64,000 nucleotides of DNA from Mycolicibacterium aurum. Its GTDB lineage: Bacteria > Actinomycetota > Actinomycetes > Mycobacteriales > Mycobacteriaceae. The stretch lies in contig NZ_LR134356.1 of NCBI RefSeq assembly GCF_900637195.1, positions 5,828,001 through 5,892,000 of the forward strand, written 5' to 3'. Of this stretch, positions 9,035 through 17,155 are shown piece by piece. Under the pieces are notes generated by a model. That model saw only the letters and a program-made list of their open reading frames with translations. It searched no databases and was not told the DNA's origin. Position numbers and translations under genes: made by a program. Numbering within the stretch: the first letter of the stretch is position 1; every line of letters begins with the position of its first letter.

Positions 9035-9534
9035 CTACCGCGGCCGGTCCTCGTCGAGGTCCGGTCGCGGCAGTGTCCCGTGGCGCAGGATCGACTCGTA
9101 GGCCGATTCCAGGATCTCGGCCAGATCCTTCTGCCGCTGCGTACTCATGTCGGAGAAGAACAGCAGCTTGACCCAGGCCGCGTGCCCCGGGCGGGCGGAA
9201 TCGAGGGCCTCCCGGCCTGCCGGGGTCAGGATCAGCTCGGTCGCCCGCCGGTCGGTGTCCGACCGAACCCGGTCGACAAGGCCGCGCCGGCTCATCCTCT
9301 GCACATGGTGCGACAGCCGACTGCGCTCCCAACCGATGGTGGTGGCCAGAACAGTCAGTTGCGCGCGGGAATTCGGCGCCAGGGTGAGGGCATTCATCAC
9401 GGTGTAGTCGCTCAGCGACAGATTGCTGTCACTCTGCAACTGGCGGTTCATCTCGTACTCGAGTCGATGGTAGACCCGCATGTAGCTCAACCACGCCCGG
9501 CGCTGGGCCGGATCGAGCCGGCCGTCGGGCTGGC

Positions 9535-9538
<4 letters not shown>
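9035..9538 (-). CDS. MarR family transcriptional regulator
   Basis: A 167-residue MarR regulator starts at GTG 9538, which overlaps the thioesterase stop as GTGA (9535-9538). The winged helix shows LSLSDYTVMNAL, ATTIGWERSRLSHHVQRM as the recognition helix region, and the wing DTDRRATELILTPAG. The WERSRLSHH pattern is common in a large actinobacterial MarR subfamily that controls catabolic or efflux genes. As the last gene of a six-gene minus-strand run, it may regulate that run. The extended upstream frame is antisense to nothing real and lies inside the thioesterase gene. Confidence 0.88.
9038..9070. terminator. Strong hairpin at convergent junction (putative bidirectional terminator)
   Basis: Two 16-base arms (9038-9053 and 9055-9070) are complementary at 14 positions, with one G-U pair and one mismatch around a single-base centre; the left arm begins CCGCGGCCGG. 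It follows the SDR stop (9027) by 10 bases and overlaps the last codons of the oppositely oriented MarR gene. There is no clear U-tract, as is common in mycobacteria. Its position suits transcription termination from the left, or from both sides. Confidence 0.55.
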
Positions 9539-9959
<421 letters not shown>

Positions 9960-9963
<4 letters not shown>

Positions 9964-11264
9964 CAGTACCGCAGCGCCTGCTCGAATGTGCCTGTCAACA
10001 AAGCTCTGTCGACCTCGACCGGGGCGTTGCTCAGCAGCCGCTGTTGCGGCCAGGCCCCGTCCGTCAGGGCCGAGGTGTCGGCGCCGGTGTAGCCCACGCC
10101 GCCGAGGCCGTTCGGCATGCCGACAGCACGCATGATCTGGATCAGATGGTCGGCCAGCACCGTGCCGGCATCGTCGGGCGACGCAGCGGCGGTATCGGCA
10201 CCCAGGTGTGTGGCCGCGTCGAGGTGGCGCACCGGGTCGGTGTGTGCGGTCATCCGAAATGCCGCGGGCGCGTTGAGGATCACCGACATGCCGTGCGGCA
10301 CGATGGCCTCGGCGCCGGGATACCCCGCTGGGTGGAAGTCACGCACCAGGCCGGCGACGGCGTAGGCCATGGCATGGGGGATGTGCACTCCCGCGTTGCC
10401 GAACGCGATACCGGCCAGGGTGGCCGCCCACATCACCTGCTCGCGGGCTTCCCGGTCGGACTGGTCGGCGACCGCCCGTGCCAGGTAGGTGCCGAGAATT
10501 CTCAGCGCTTCCCGGCTACCCAGGTCGCTCCACGGATTCGCGCCCTGGCTCATCGGGCGCTTACTGGGGGGTGTCGCGGCGGGACGGCGCAGGAACGGGC
10601 GGGCGGTGTAGGACTCCAGCGCGTGCGACAGCACATCGAGCCCGCTGCAGGCCACCACATTGGCGGGCAGCGTATCGGTGCAATCGGGATCCACCAGCGC
10701 TTCGGTCGGGCGCAGCGCCGGGGAGGCGATACCGGTCTTGGCCGACATCGACAGCAGATCGAAGATCGCGATGCCCGTCACCTCGCTGCCCGTGCCCGAC
10801 GTGGTCGGGCAGGCGATGTGCGGTTTGAGCGGGCCGGGCACCGGCGTCCCGGCCCCGACCGGAGCGTTGACGTACTCCAGGAAGTCGGCAGGATGGCTCG
10901 CGTAGAGATTGGCCGCCTTCGCGGTGTCGATGACCGATCCGCCACCGAGCGAGATATAGCCGTCGGCGTCCGCGTCGACGGCGAAACCGGTTGCCTGCCG
11001 GAAGGATTCGTCGGTCGGTTCGACGCGGACATCGGTGTAGGGCACGACGTCGATGCCCGCGGCGCGCAGCGACCGATGCACCGTCTCGAAGACGGGCAGC
11101 GCGGCGACGGCGGTGTCGGAGAACAACGCCACCCGGGCGATCCCCAGCGTCTTGGCGCGGTCACCGACCTCGCTCAGGCAGCCGCGCCCGAAGGTGATCC
11201 GGGATGCATCGACGGTGAAGGCGCGGTCACCCCCGTCGATGTCGTCGTGATGACAACAGCTCAT
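9960..11264 (-). CDS. Iron-containing alcohol dehydrogenase, hydroxyacid-oxoacid transhydrogenase type
   Basis: The 434-residue group III alcohol dehydrogenase closely follows the ADHFE1/HOT pattern. That enzyme couples oxidation of a 4-hydroxy acid such as gamma-hydroxybutyrate to reduction of 2-oxoglutarate without a free cofactor. Visible features are the short N-terminal CCHH segment, GGGSVIDTAKAANL near 108-121, CPTTSGTGSEVTGIAIF, and metal-site residues in SGLDVLSHALESYTA and HIPHAMAYAVAG. Coupling to a thioesterase (ATGA overlap) and 19 bases from a TetR gene suggest a hydroxyacyl catabolic cassette. Substrate and metal are inferred from the family only. Confidence 0.85.
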
Positions 11265-11283
11265 CCCACCATCCTCCTGACCG

Positions 11284-11937
11284 TCACGATGCGGCGGACC
11301 TGCGGCGCCGCCCCGCCTTGGCGGGGGACGGCCGGTCGAGGTCCGGCCGGGCGGCTGCTGGGCCGAGCCAGCCGCTGAGGAAGTTCCGCAGTTCCGCCCC
11401 CGTATGCGGCGGGCTTCCCGGGTCGAGCAGCAGTGAATGTATTGAGCGCAGGCCGAACTCGTTGAGTCGGTCCAGCGCGACCTCGTCGTATCCGTGCGCT
11501 TCCCAGTCGACGTCCAGGCGATGCATCAACGCCCGGCCGAAGGCCCGCGCCGTGTCCGAGGTGATCGAGGGAATGACGTCGCCGCGCTCACGCTGATGGA
11601 ACAGGAATTCGATGGTGTCGTCGTCGGCGAGTGCCTCGATGGCGAACGCGACGCCTTCCACCATCGCGGCGGCGGGTTCGGTGTAGCCCCGCAGGTGGGC
11701 CGCGAGTTGATCGAGGAACCCATCGGCCGAGCGCATCGCGCACGCGACCAGCAGTGCGTCGGTGCTCGGAAAATACCGGTACACCGTCTGGCGGGTGACC
11801 GCGAGCTCACGCGCGACGTCGGCGATCCGCATCGCGGCGCCACGGTCGGCGATGATCTTGTCGGCGGCGTTCAGGATCCGGTCGATGGCCTCCTCGTCGG
11901 AGGCCGGAGTGTTCCCGCCCCAACCGTGGCTACGCAC
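11284..11937 (-). CDS. TetR/AcrR family transcriptional regulator
   Basis: The 217-residue repressor-type regulator has its helix-turn-helix at about residues 33-58: MRIADVARELAVTRQTVYRY, then FPSTDALLVACAM. The C-terminal ligand domain is preceded by SADGFLDQLAAHL and the protein ends in a basic Arg/Lys/Ala tail. It sits between the EamA exporter (7-base gap) and the dehydrogenase (19-base gap) in the same direction, so it may autoregulate the run. No operator-like palindrome is visible immediately upstream because that DNA is coding. Confidence 0.88.
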   Translation of the reverse strand: MRSHGWGGNTPASDEEAIDRILNAADKIIADRGAAMRIADVARELAVTRQTVYRYFPSTDALLVACAMRSADGFLDQLAAHLRGYTEPAAAMVEGVAFAIEALADDDTIEFLFHQRERGDVIPSITSDTARAFGRALMHRLDVDWEAHGYDEVALDRLNEFGLRSIHSLLLDPGSPPHTGAELRNFLSGWLGPAAARPDLDRPSPAKAGRRRRSAAS

Positions 11938-11944
11938 GCGGGCA

Positions 11945-12811
11945 TCATATCGGCCCCGGCGGCTGCGGCGGCGAAGCGCCGGGTCGCACCCCGGTGGTGG
12001 CGGTGGCCAGCAGGGCGAGCATCACCAACGCGATGCCTGCGATCTCCCGGGCGGCGGGATGCTGGGCCAGCATGACCGCGCCGACGATCGCTGCGGTGGC
12101 GGGGAGCAACGCCAGCAGCAGTGCGAACCGTTCCCGGCCGACGAGGGTGAGGACACGCTGGTCCAGCGCGTAGGGAATCGCGCTGGAGAGCACGCCCACC
12201 CCGGCGCCGTAGAGCCAGGTACGCCAGTCGGTGAACACCGACGCGTCCGTCGTGTACTGCAGACCGAGCAGCACCGGTGCCGTCACGGTGGCGGCCAGCG
12301 CCATGCCGACCGCCAGGGAATCCAGCCCGCTGCCGGCGTCGGCCACCCGTTTACCGAGCAGGATGTATCCCGCCCAGAGTGCGGCGGCCAGCAGCGCGAA
12401 CCCGACACCGACGGCGTCGGCAGCGGTCTCTGCCCCGGTCAGCAGATAGACACCGGCGGCGACGGTGACGACGCCGAGAAAGTCACGGGCGCGACGGGCT
12501 CCGAGCGTCGCCACGGCCACCGGGCCCGCGAATTCGATGGCCACGGCGGTGCCGAGGGGAATGCGGGCGATCGCTTCGTAGAACGCCACATTCATCGCGA
12601 CGGTCACCAGACCGAACGCGGCGGCGGCCACCGTCGCGCGCTTAGTCCATCGGTTGCGCCACGGCGTGCGCCAGGCGAGCAACACCACCGCGGCGCCGGC
12701 GGCACGGAACCAGGCGACCGTCGCCGGCTCGGTGCTGTCGAACAGATAGACGCCGACCGCCGCGCCGACATACTGCGACAGCGCTCCCGCAATGAAGAAC
12801 AGCGGTATCAC
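11945..12811 (-). CDS. EamA/DMT family exporter (RhtA-like)
   Basis: The 288-residue protein has ten hydrophobic helices in two five-helix EamA repeats. The first repeat includes FYEAIARIPLGTAVAIEFAGPVAVA, the hallmark of the RhtA/YdcZ-like threonine/homoserine exporter group; the second includes PYALDQRVLTLVGRERFALLLAL. It is predicted to export small metabolites, possibly amino acids. The start is GTG 12811, 19 bases after the SDR stop and before the TetR gene. It is probably co-transcribed with both. Confidence 0.85.
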   Translation of the reverse strand: MIPLFFIAGALSQYVGAAVGVYLFDSTEPATVAWFRAAGAAVVLLAWRTPWRNRWTKRATVAAAAFGLVTVAMNVAFYEAIARIPLGTAVAIEFAGPVAVATLGARRARDFLGVVTVAAGVYLLTGAETAADAVGVGFALLAAALWAGYILLGKRVADAGSGLDSLAVGMALAATVTAPVLLGLQYTTDASVFTDWRTWLYGAGVGVLSSAIPYALDQRVLTLVGRERFALLLALLPATAAIVGAVMLAQHPAAREIAGIALVMLALLATATTGVRPGASPPQPPGPI

Positions 12812-12830
12812 GTGGGCGAGGACTTGCCGC

Positions 12831-13670
12831 TCAGGCGGTTTCGGCAGCGACCCGGGCGCGTTCGGTCATCGAGGCGACCACACCGCCGTCGTTGAGGATG
12901 TCGGTGCCGGTGAGGTAGCCGGCCTTCTCGCTCGCGCAGAAGGCGAACAGCGCAGCCATCTCCTCTGCCCTGCCCCAGCGGGGCACCGCGGCGTTGGTGA
13001 CCATCGCACCGGCGCCGGCCCGTTCCTCCAGCCTGCCCATCTCGGTGTCGACGGATCCCGGCGAGACCGAGACGATGCGCAGTCCCCGGCCGTTGAACCG
13101 TTCGGCCTGCGAGATGCTGTACCACCGCACGAAACTCTTGCTCACCGCGTAGGCCAACCCGGGGCGGGATTCCTCGGGCGCGATGGCGCAGGCCGCCATC
13201 ATCTCCGCCATGAATTCACCCTGATCCCGGAGGGCCAGTGGGAATTTGGCGCTCGGGATGATCTCGGCCGGCAGCAGGTGAGCCGCCATGGACGCCACGT
13301 TGACGATCGCCGCCCCGTCGCCGGCGGATGCGAAGAACGCCTCGTCGACGTTCAGGGTGCCCACCGCATTGGTCCGCACGATGTAGTCCGCGTCGCCCAT
13401 GCTGGGGCTGACACCAGCGGCATGGATCACCGAGACCAGCGTCCCCACGGCGGACACGGTCTGGAACAGGTCGTCGACTGCCGCCCGGTCGGTCACGTCG
13501 CAGTGGACGGCGGTGGCGGCGATGCCGAGTTCCGCGAGCGCGGCCTCGGCAGCGTCCAGCTTGTCCTGCCTGACGTCGCAGAGCACGACCGCGTGGTCGG
13601 CGCCCACCAGTTTGGCCGTCTCCAGACCCATACCGCCGGCACCGCCGGTGATTAACGACACTGTCGCCAT
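12831..13670 (-). CDS. SDR family oxidoreductase
   Basis: The 279-residue SDR starts at ATG 13670 with AGGAGG about 7 bases upstream. An ATG/GTG-like extension seven codons longer (to 13691) would place the ribosome site inside the gene. Motifs are TGGAGGMG near the N-terminus, Asp after beta-2 (LCDVRQD, suggesting NAD(H)), HAAGVSPS, the catalytic YAVSKSFV, and the C-terminal YLTGTDILNDGG. A longer insertion around residues 135-160 is usual for hydroxysteroid-like actinobacterial SDRs. It is the first gene of the minus-strand run down to 9035. Confidence 0.9.
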   Translation of the reverse strand: MATVSLITGGAGGMGLETAKLVGADHAVVLCDVRQDKLDAAEAALAELGIAATAVHCDVTDRAAVDDLFQTVSAVGTLVSVIHAAGVSPSMGDADYIVRTNAVGTLNVDEAFFASAGDGAAIVNVASMAAHLLPAEIIPSAKFPLALRDQGEFMAEMMAACAIAPEESRPGLAYAVSKSFVRWYSISQAERFNGRGLRIVSVSPGSVDTEMGRLEERAGAGAMVTNAAVPRWGRAEEMAALFAFCASEKAGYLTGTDILNDGGVVASMTERARVAAETA

Positions 13671-13702
13671 GTGTAAACCTCCTGCGGACATTCAACAGGA
13701 GC

Positions 13703-13742
13703 GACCGTCGGTACCTCCGAGAGACCGTCGGTACCTTCGAGA
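13703..13742. repeat. 20-bp tandem duplication in divergent promoter
   Basis: The 20-base unit GACCGTCGGTACCTCCGAGA at 13703-13722 is repeated head-to-tail at 13723-13742 with one change (C to T). The second copy ends one base before the ATG at 13744. It fills most of the 73-bp gap between the divergent SDR and phosphoesterase genes. It could be a paired regulator site or a recent duplication, and the GAG(A) at its end may serve as a weak ribosome site. Confidence 0.8.
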
Positions 13743-13743
13743 G

Positions 13744-14937
13744 ATGAGCGAGAACCCCGCCGACGTCGTGCAGGAAGCGGCGAGTCCGCCACGGCCGCGG
13801 CGCCCGTGGCGCCGCATCCTCGTCGTGCTGACGATCATGGCGCTGCTGTTCGGTGTCCCGGCGTGGACACTGCTGGGCGGCGGCACCGCATGGCCACCGG
13901 CCGTGCTCGTCATCGGCGGCGCCGCGTTCGTCGCGGCGTTCGCCGCCCTGCCCGCCACGATGATGCTGGGACACGGGCGCACGCGTGCCGACGGACCTGC
14001 CGCCCTGGGCGACGGACTGCTGGGTGCCGTGTGGGTGCTGTTCGTGTGGTCGGTGTTGGGTCAGCTGCTCGGGCTCGGGTTGCTGCTGGCCGGAGTGGCC
14101 GACCCCGCGCGCTCGCGGATCGTGGCGGCGGCGGTGCTGGTGGTCGCCGTCGTCCTGCTCGCGTGGGGCCACTACGAGGCGATGCGGGTGCCGCGGATCA
14201 AGAACGTCGACGTCACCGTCCCTCGGCTCGGCCGCGGACTGGACGGGTTGCGCGTCGCCGTCATCACCGACACCCACTACGGCCCGATCAACCGGGCCCG
14301 GTGGTCGGCCGGGGTGGTCGAGCGGGTCAACACCCTCGGCGCGGACATCGTGTGCCACGTCGGCGACATCGCCGACGGCACGCCGGAGGTCCGGGATCGG
14401 CAGGCGGCGCCCCTGGCGTCGGTGCAGGCCACGTCGGCCCGGGTGTACGTCACCGGCAATCACGAGTACTTCAGCGAGGCGCAGGGCTGGCTCGACTACA
14501 TGACCCGCATCGGGTGGGACGCGCTGCACAACCGGCACATCACCGTCGAGCGCGGCGGCGACCGCCTCGTCGTCGCGGGCATCGACGACGCCACCGCGCG
14601 CGGATCGGGACTCCGCGGTCACGGCGCCGATCTGGACGCCGCGCTGGCAGGCGCCGATCCGGACTCACCGGTGCTGCTGCTGGCGCATCAGCCCAAGCAG
14701 GTCCGGCACGCCGAACGCGCCGGGGTGGACCTGCAGCTGTCGGGGCACACTCACGGCGGGCAGATCTGGCCGTTCAACTTCCTCGTCCGCCTGGAACAAC
14801 CCGTCGTCCACGGGCTGAGCACACACGGCGAGCGGACCCAGCTGTACACCAGCCGCGGCACCGGGTTCTGGGGCCCGCCGTTCCGCGTCTTCGCCCCGAG
14901 CGAGATCACCCTGCTGACGCTGCGCAGGGGTCAGTAG
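13744..14937 (+). CDS. Membrane-anchored metallophosphoesterase
   Basis: The 397-residue protein has about four N-terminal membrane segments (residues 25-140, then LVVAVVLLAWGHY) followed by a calcineurin-like phosphoesterase domain resembling YaeI/UDP-diacylglucosamine pyrophosphatase. Metal ligands are visible: ITDTHYG (Asp/His), HVGDIADG, VTGNHEYFS, LLLAHQPKQ and SGHTHGGQIWPF. This order is the complete two-metal site. The phosphoesterase domain is probably extracytoplasmic or cytoplasmic-facing; the topology cannot be fixed by eye. Homologues hydrolyse phospholipid or nucleotide-linked phosphoesters. The start at ATG 13744 directly follows the tandem repeat. Confidence 0.92.
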   Translation: MSENPADVVQEAASPPRPRRPWRRILVVLTIMALLFGVPAWTLLGGGTAWPPAVLVIGGAAFVAAFAALPATMMLGHGRTRADGPAALGDGLLGAVWVLFVWSVLGQLLGLGLLLAGVADPARSRIVAAAVLVVAVVLLAWGHYEAMRVPRIKNVDVTVPRLGRGLDGLRVAVITDTHYGPINRARWSAGVVERVNTLGADIVCHVGDIADGTPEVRDRQAAPLASVQATSARVYVTGNHEYFSEAQGWLDYMTRIGWDALHNRHITVERGGDRLVVAGIDDATARGSGLRGHGADLDAALAGADPDSPVLLLAHQPKQVRHAERAGVDLQLSGHTHGGQIWPFNFLVRLEQPVVHGLSTHGERTQLYTSRGTGFWGPPFRVFAPSEITLLTLRRGQ

Positions 14938-14942
14938 GCAGG

Positions 14943-15779
14943 ATGTCGGGGGTGTCCTCCTCGCTCGGCGACGTGCTCGCCTCCATGCAGCTCGACCGTG
15001 TCGGCGCGGCATCGTTCGAAGGCAAGCAGCTGCCCGCACCGGCCAACCACATCCTCGGCGGTCACATCTCCGCGCAGGCACTGCTGGCCGCCAGCCTGAC
15101 CGCGCCCGGCCGCACCCCCCACAGCGTGCACACCTACTTCCTGCGGCCCGGCGACTCGCGGCATGTGGTGACGTTCGAGGTCACCGACCTGCAGGAGGGC
15201 CGCACCTTCTCCGCGCGGCGGGTCACCGCGCGTCAGGGCGACGAGATCCTGCTTGAGGCGATGTCGTCGTTCAAAACCGACACCACCAGTCCCGAGCCCG
15301 TCACCTATCAGCCGCCGTGTCCCGACGTGGCACCCCCGGAGTCACTGCCCGAGGTGGCGCCGCACTTCGCCGAATCCGACACCGTGACGAAGGGCCAGTG
15401 GGCCAGCCTGCGCTGGTTCGAACGACGGATCGTCGACGCCGAGACAGCGCCGCCCGCACGGTCGCGGATCTGGTGGCGTCCGGGCGGGCCCGTTCCCGCC
15501 GATCCGGTGCTGACGGCGTCGCTGGTGGCGTACCTGTCGGCGGTGACGCTGACCGAACCGGCATACGCCGCACGCGGCGGCGTGTCCGTCTCGGCCCAGC
15601 GCGATCATTCGGTGTGGTTCCACGCCGCCGCGGATCTGTCGGATTGGCTTCTCTACGAGCAGTCCTCACCCAGCAGCGCAGACACCCTCGCGCTGGCCAG
15701 CGGGACGATGTTCAACCGGACGGGCGAGCTGGTCTGCACGGTGCGCCAGGAGATGTACTTCCCGCCGCCGCGGCGGTGA
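14943..15779 (+). CDS. Acyl-CoA thioesterase II (TesB-like)
   Basis: This 278-residue double hot-dog thioesterase starts at ATG 14943, 5 bases after the phosphoesterase stop, and is probably co-transcribed with it. The first hot-dog contains HILGGHISAQALLAAS and VHTYFLRPGDS; the second contains SVSAQRDHSVWFH and LYEQSSPSS, with the Asp/Gln/Thr-type active site of TesB (SLD.. replaced by SVS..). Length matches the family (about 280-290). It hydrolyses medium- to long-chain acyl-CoA to fatty acid and CoA. Confidence 0.92.
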   Translation: MSGVSSSLGDVLASMQLDRVGAASFEGKQLPAPANHILGGHISAQALLAASLTAPGRTPHSVHTYFLRPGDSRHVVTFEVTDLQEGRTFSARRVTARQGDEILLEAMSSFKTDTTSPEPVTYQPPCPDVAPPESLPEVAPHFAESDTVTKGQWASLRWFERRIVDAETAPPARSRIWWRPGGPVPADPVLTASLVAYLSAVTLTEPAYAARGGVSVSAQRDHSVWFHAAADLSDWLLYEQSSPSSADTLALASGTMFNRTGELVCTVRQEMYFPPPRR

Positions 15780-15782
15780 AAG

Positions 15783-16217
15783 TCAGCCTTCGACAAGCTC
15801 TTTCAGTTGATGAAGGGTTCGGTCCATGATGCGCCCCACCTGCCGTGCGGCAACCCAGTCGGCGACCAGCCCCAGCACACCGCCCGGCGCCTCGTAGGAC
15901 ATCCGGAAGCTCACCTTGGTCCGTCCGTCGCCGTCCTCGCGCAGCCGGAACCGGCCACGCAGGGTCACGCCGGTGATGCCGATCCACGCCAGATCGCGCG
16001 CTTCGTCGAACTCGGAGACCTCGATGACACCTCCGATCGGTACCGAGCCCACCTTCCAGTGCACCGTGTAGCGCGAGCCGACTTCCACGGGGCCTTCGGT
16101 GACGGTCTCCCAGCGTTCGAGGTTGGCCATGAACTCCGGGTAGCAGCCCGGATCGCTGACGTGCTTCCACACCTGATGCGGGTCGACGTCGATCCGAACG
16201 CTGCGCTGCATCCGCAT
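15783..16217 (-). CDS. SRPBCC family protein (polyketide cyclase/ligand-binding fold)
   Basis: The 144-residue protein has the START/Bet v1-like SRPBCC pattern: MRMQRSVRIDVDPHQVWKHV, then DPGCYPEFM, GSRYTVHWKVG, a run of beta-strands and the C-terminal helix GRIMDRTLHQLKELVEG. These proteins bind hydrophobic ligands in a deep cavity and act as lipid carriers or cyclases. It lies 9 bases downstream of the acyltransferase gene in the same direction, suggesting a joint role in lipid handling. It converges on TesB with a 3-base gap. Confidence 0.85.
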   Translation of the reverse strand: MRMQRSVRIDVDPHQVWKHVSDPGCYPEFMANLERWETVTEGPVEVGSRYTVHWKVGSVPIGGVIEVSEFDEARDLAWIGITGVTLRGRFRLREDGDGRTKVSFRMSYEAPGGVLGLVADWVAARQVGRIMDRTLHQLKELVEG

Positions 16218-16226
16218 AGGTTCCTC

Positions 16227-17102
16227 CTAGCCGATCACCGGGAAGCGCCGCTCGGCGGCCAGGCGGTCCACGCCCGCCTGCAGTGCGCCCTCGACCCTGT
16301 TGTGGATGGTGTCGTCGTCCCCTGCCGCGATCTCGTCCACCGAGATCGGATCCTGCACCTCGATCGCGATCTTGGTCGGCAGCGGTAGTCGCGGCACCAT
16401 GTCGCTGACGGCGACTCCCCACGGCGGCGCAAGCAGGATCGGCACGCTCTTCAGTCGCGCGATCTTGTCGACTCTCAGCAGCCGGGCCAGCCACTGCCCG
16501 CGGTCCAGGAACAGGGCCGCCTCCTGGCCGCCGACGCTGGCAATGGGCACGATCGGGACGCCGGCCTCTCGCGCAAGCTTCACGTATCCCTTGCGACCGC
16601 CGAAGTCCACCTCGTGCCGCTTCCAGGACGGCCGGAACACTTCGTAGTCGCCACCGGGATAGACCAGCAGTGCGGCACCGGATTTGAGCGCCAGGGTGGC
16701 GTTGTCGTGGTTGGCGGCGACGGTGCCGAACTTGCGCAGCGAGCCCAGACCCGGCATGGACACCACCAGGTTGTGGGCCAGCTGGTAGAACGGCCGCTCG
16801 ATGCCGAAGTACGAGCAGAACGCCAGCGTGAACACGAAGGTGTCGGGCGGGAGGTTGCCTCCGCTGTGGTTGCCGACCAGCAGTACCGGGCCCGTGGCCG
16901 GGATCCGGTCGAGGCCCCGGACGTCGGCCCGGAAGTACAGCGACGCCAGCAGCCACAGCCCGGGGAGCTGTTCCCGGATGTAGTCCGCATCGCGTTGGTC
17001 GAGGTCGGCCTTCGGGACGCGCGCGGCCACCTCGTGCTTGACCCGCTCGCGAGCATCGTCGATGAGCGCTTGCGCGAAGGGTAGTGGTCTGATCCCCGCC
17101 AT
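16227..17102 (-). CDS. Lysophospholipid acyltransferase family protein (LPLAT/MGAT-like)
   Basis: The 291-residue acyltransferase starts at ATG 17102 (MAGIRPLPF). A longer frame would overlap the divergent helicase gene. It has the family blocks GPVLLVGNHSGGNLPPDTF (the catalytic His region, of the longer-spaced MGAT type rather than strict HX4D), a Tyr-Pro-Gly-Gly phosphate-binding block at LLVYPGGDYEVFRP, and VPIVPIASVGGQE. Its predicted role is transfer of an acyl chain to a glycerolipid at the inner face of the membrane. It shares a 53-bp divergent promoter region with the helicase and is followed by the SRPBCC gene. Confidence 0.88.
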   Translation of the reverse strand: MAGIRPLPFAQALIDDARERVKHEVAARVPKADLDQRDADYIREQLPGLWLLASLYFRADVRGLDRIPATGPVLLVGNHSGGNLPPDTFVFTLAFCSYFGIERPFYQLAHNLVVSMPGLGSLRKFGTVAANHDNATLALKSGAALLVYPGGDYEVFRPSWKRHEVDFGGRKGYVKLAREAGVPIVPIASVGGQEAALFLDRGQWLARLLRVDKIARLKSVPILLAPPWGVAVSDMVPRLPLPTKIAIEVQDPISVDEIAAGDDDTIHNRVEGALQAGVDRLAAERRFPVIG

Positions 17103-17155
17103 GGGAGGGCTATTGACAGCGGCTGCCCTCGGCAAACCTGGCAGGCTGTCGGTTG

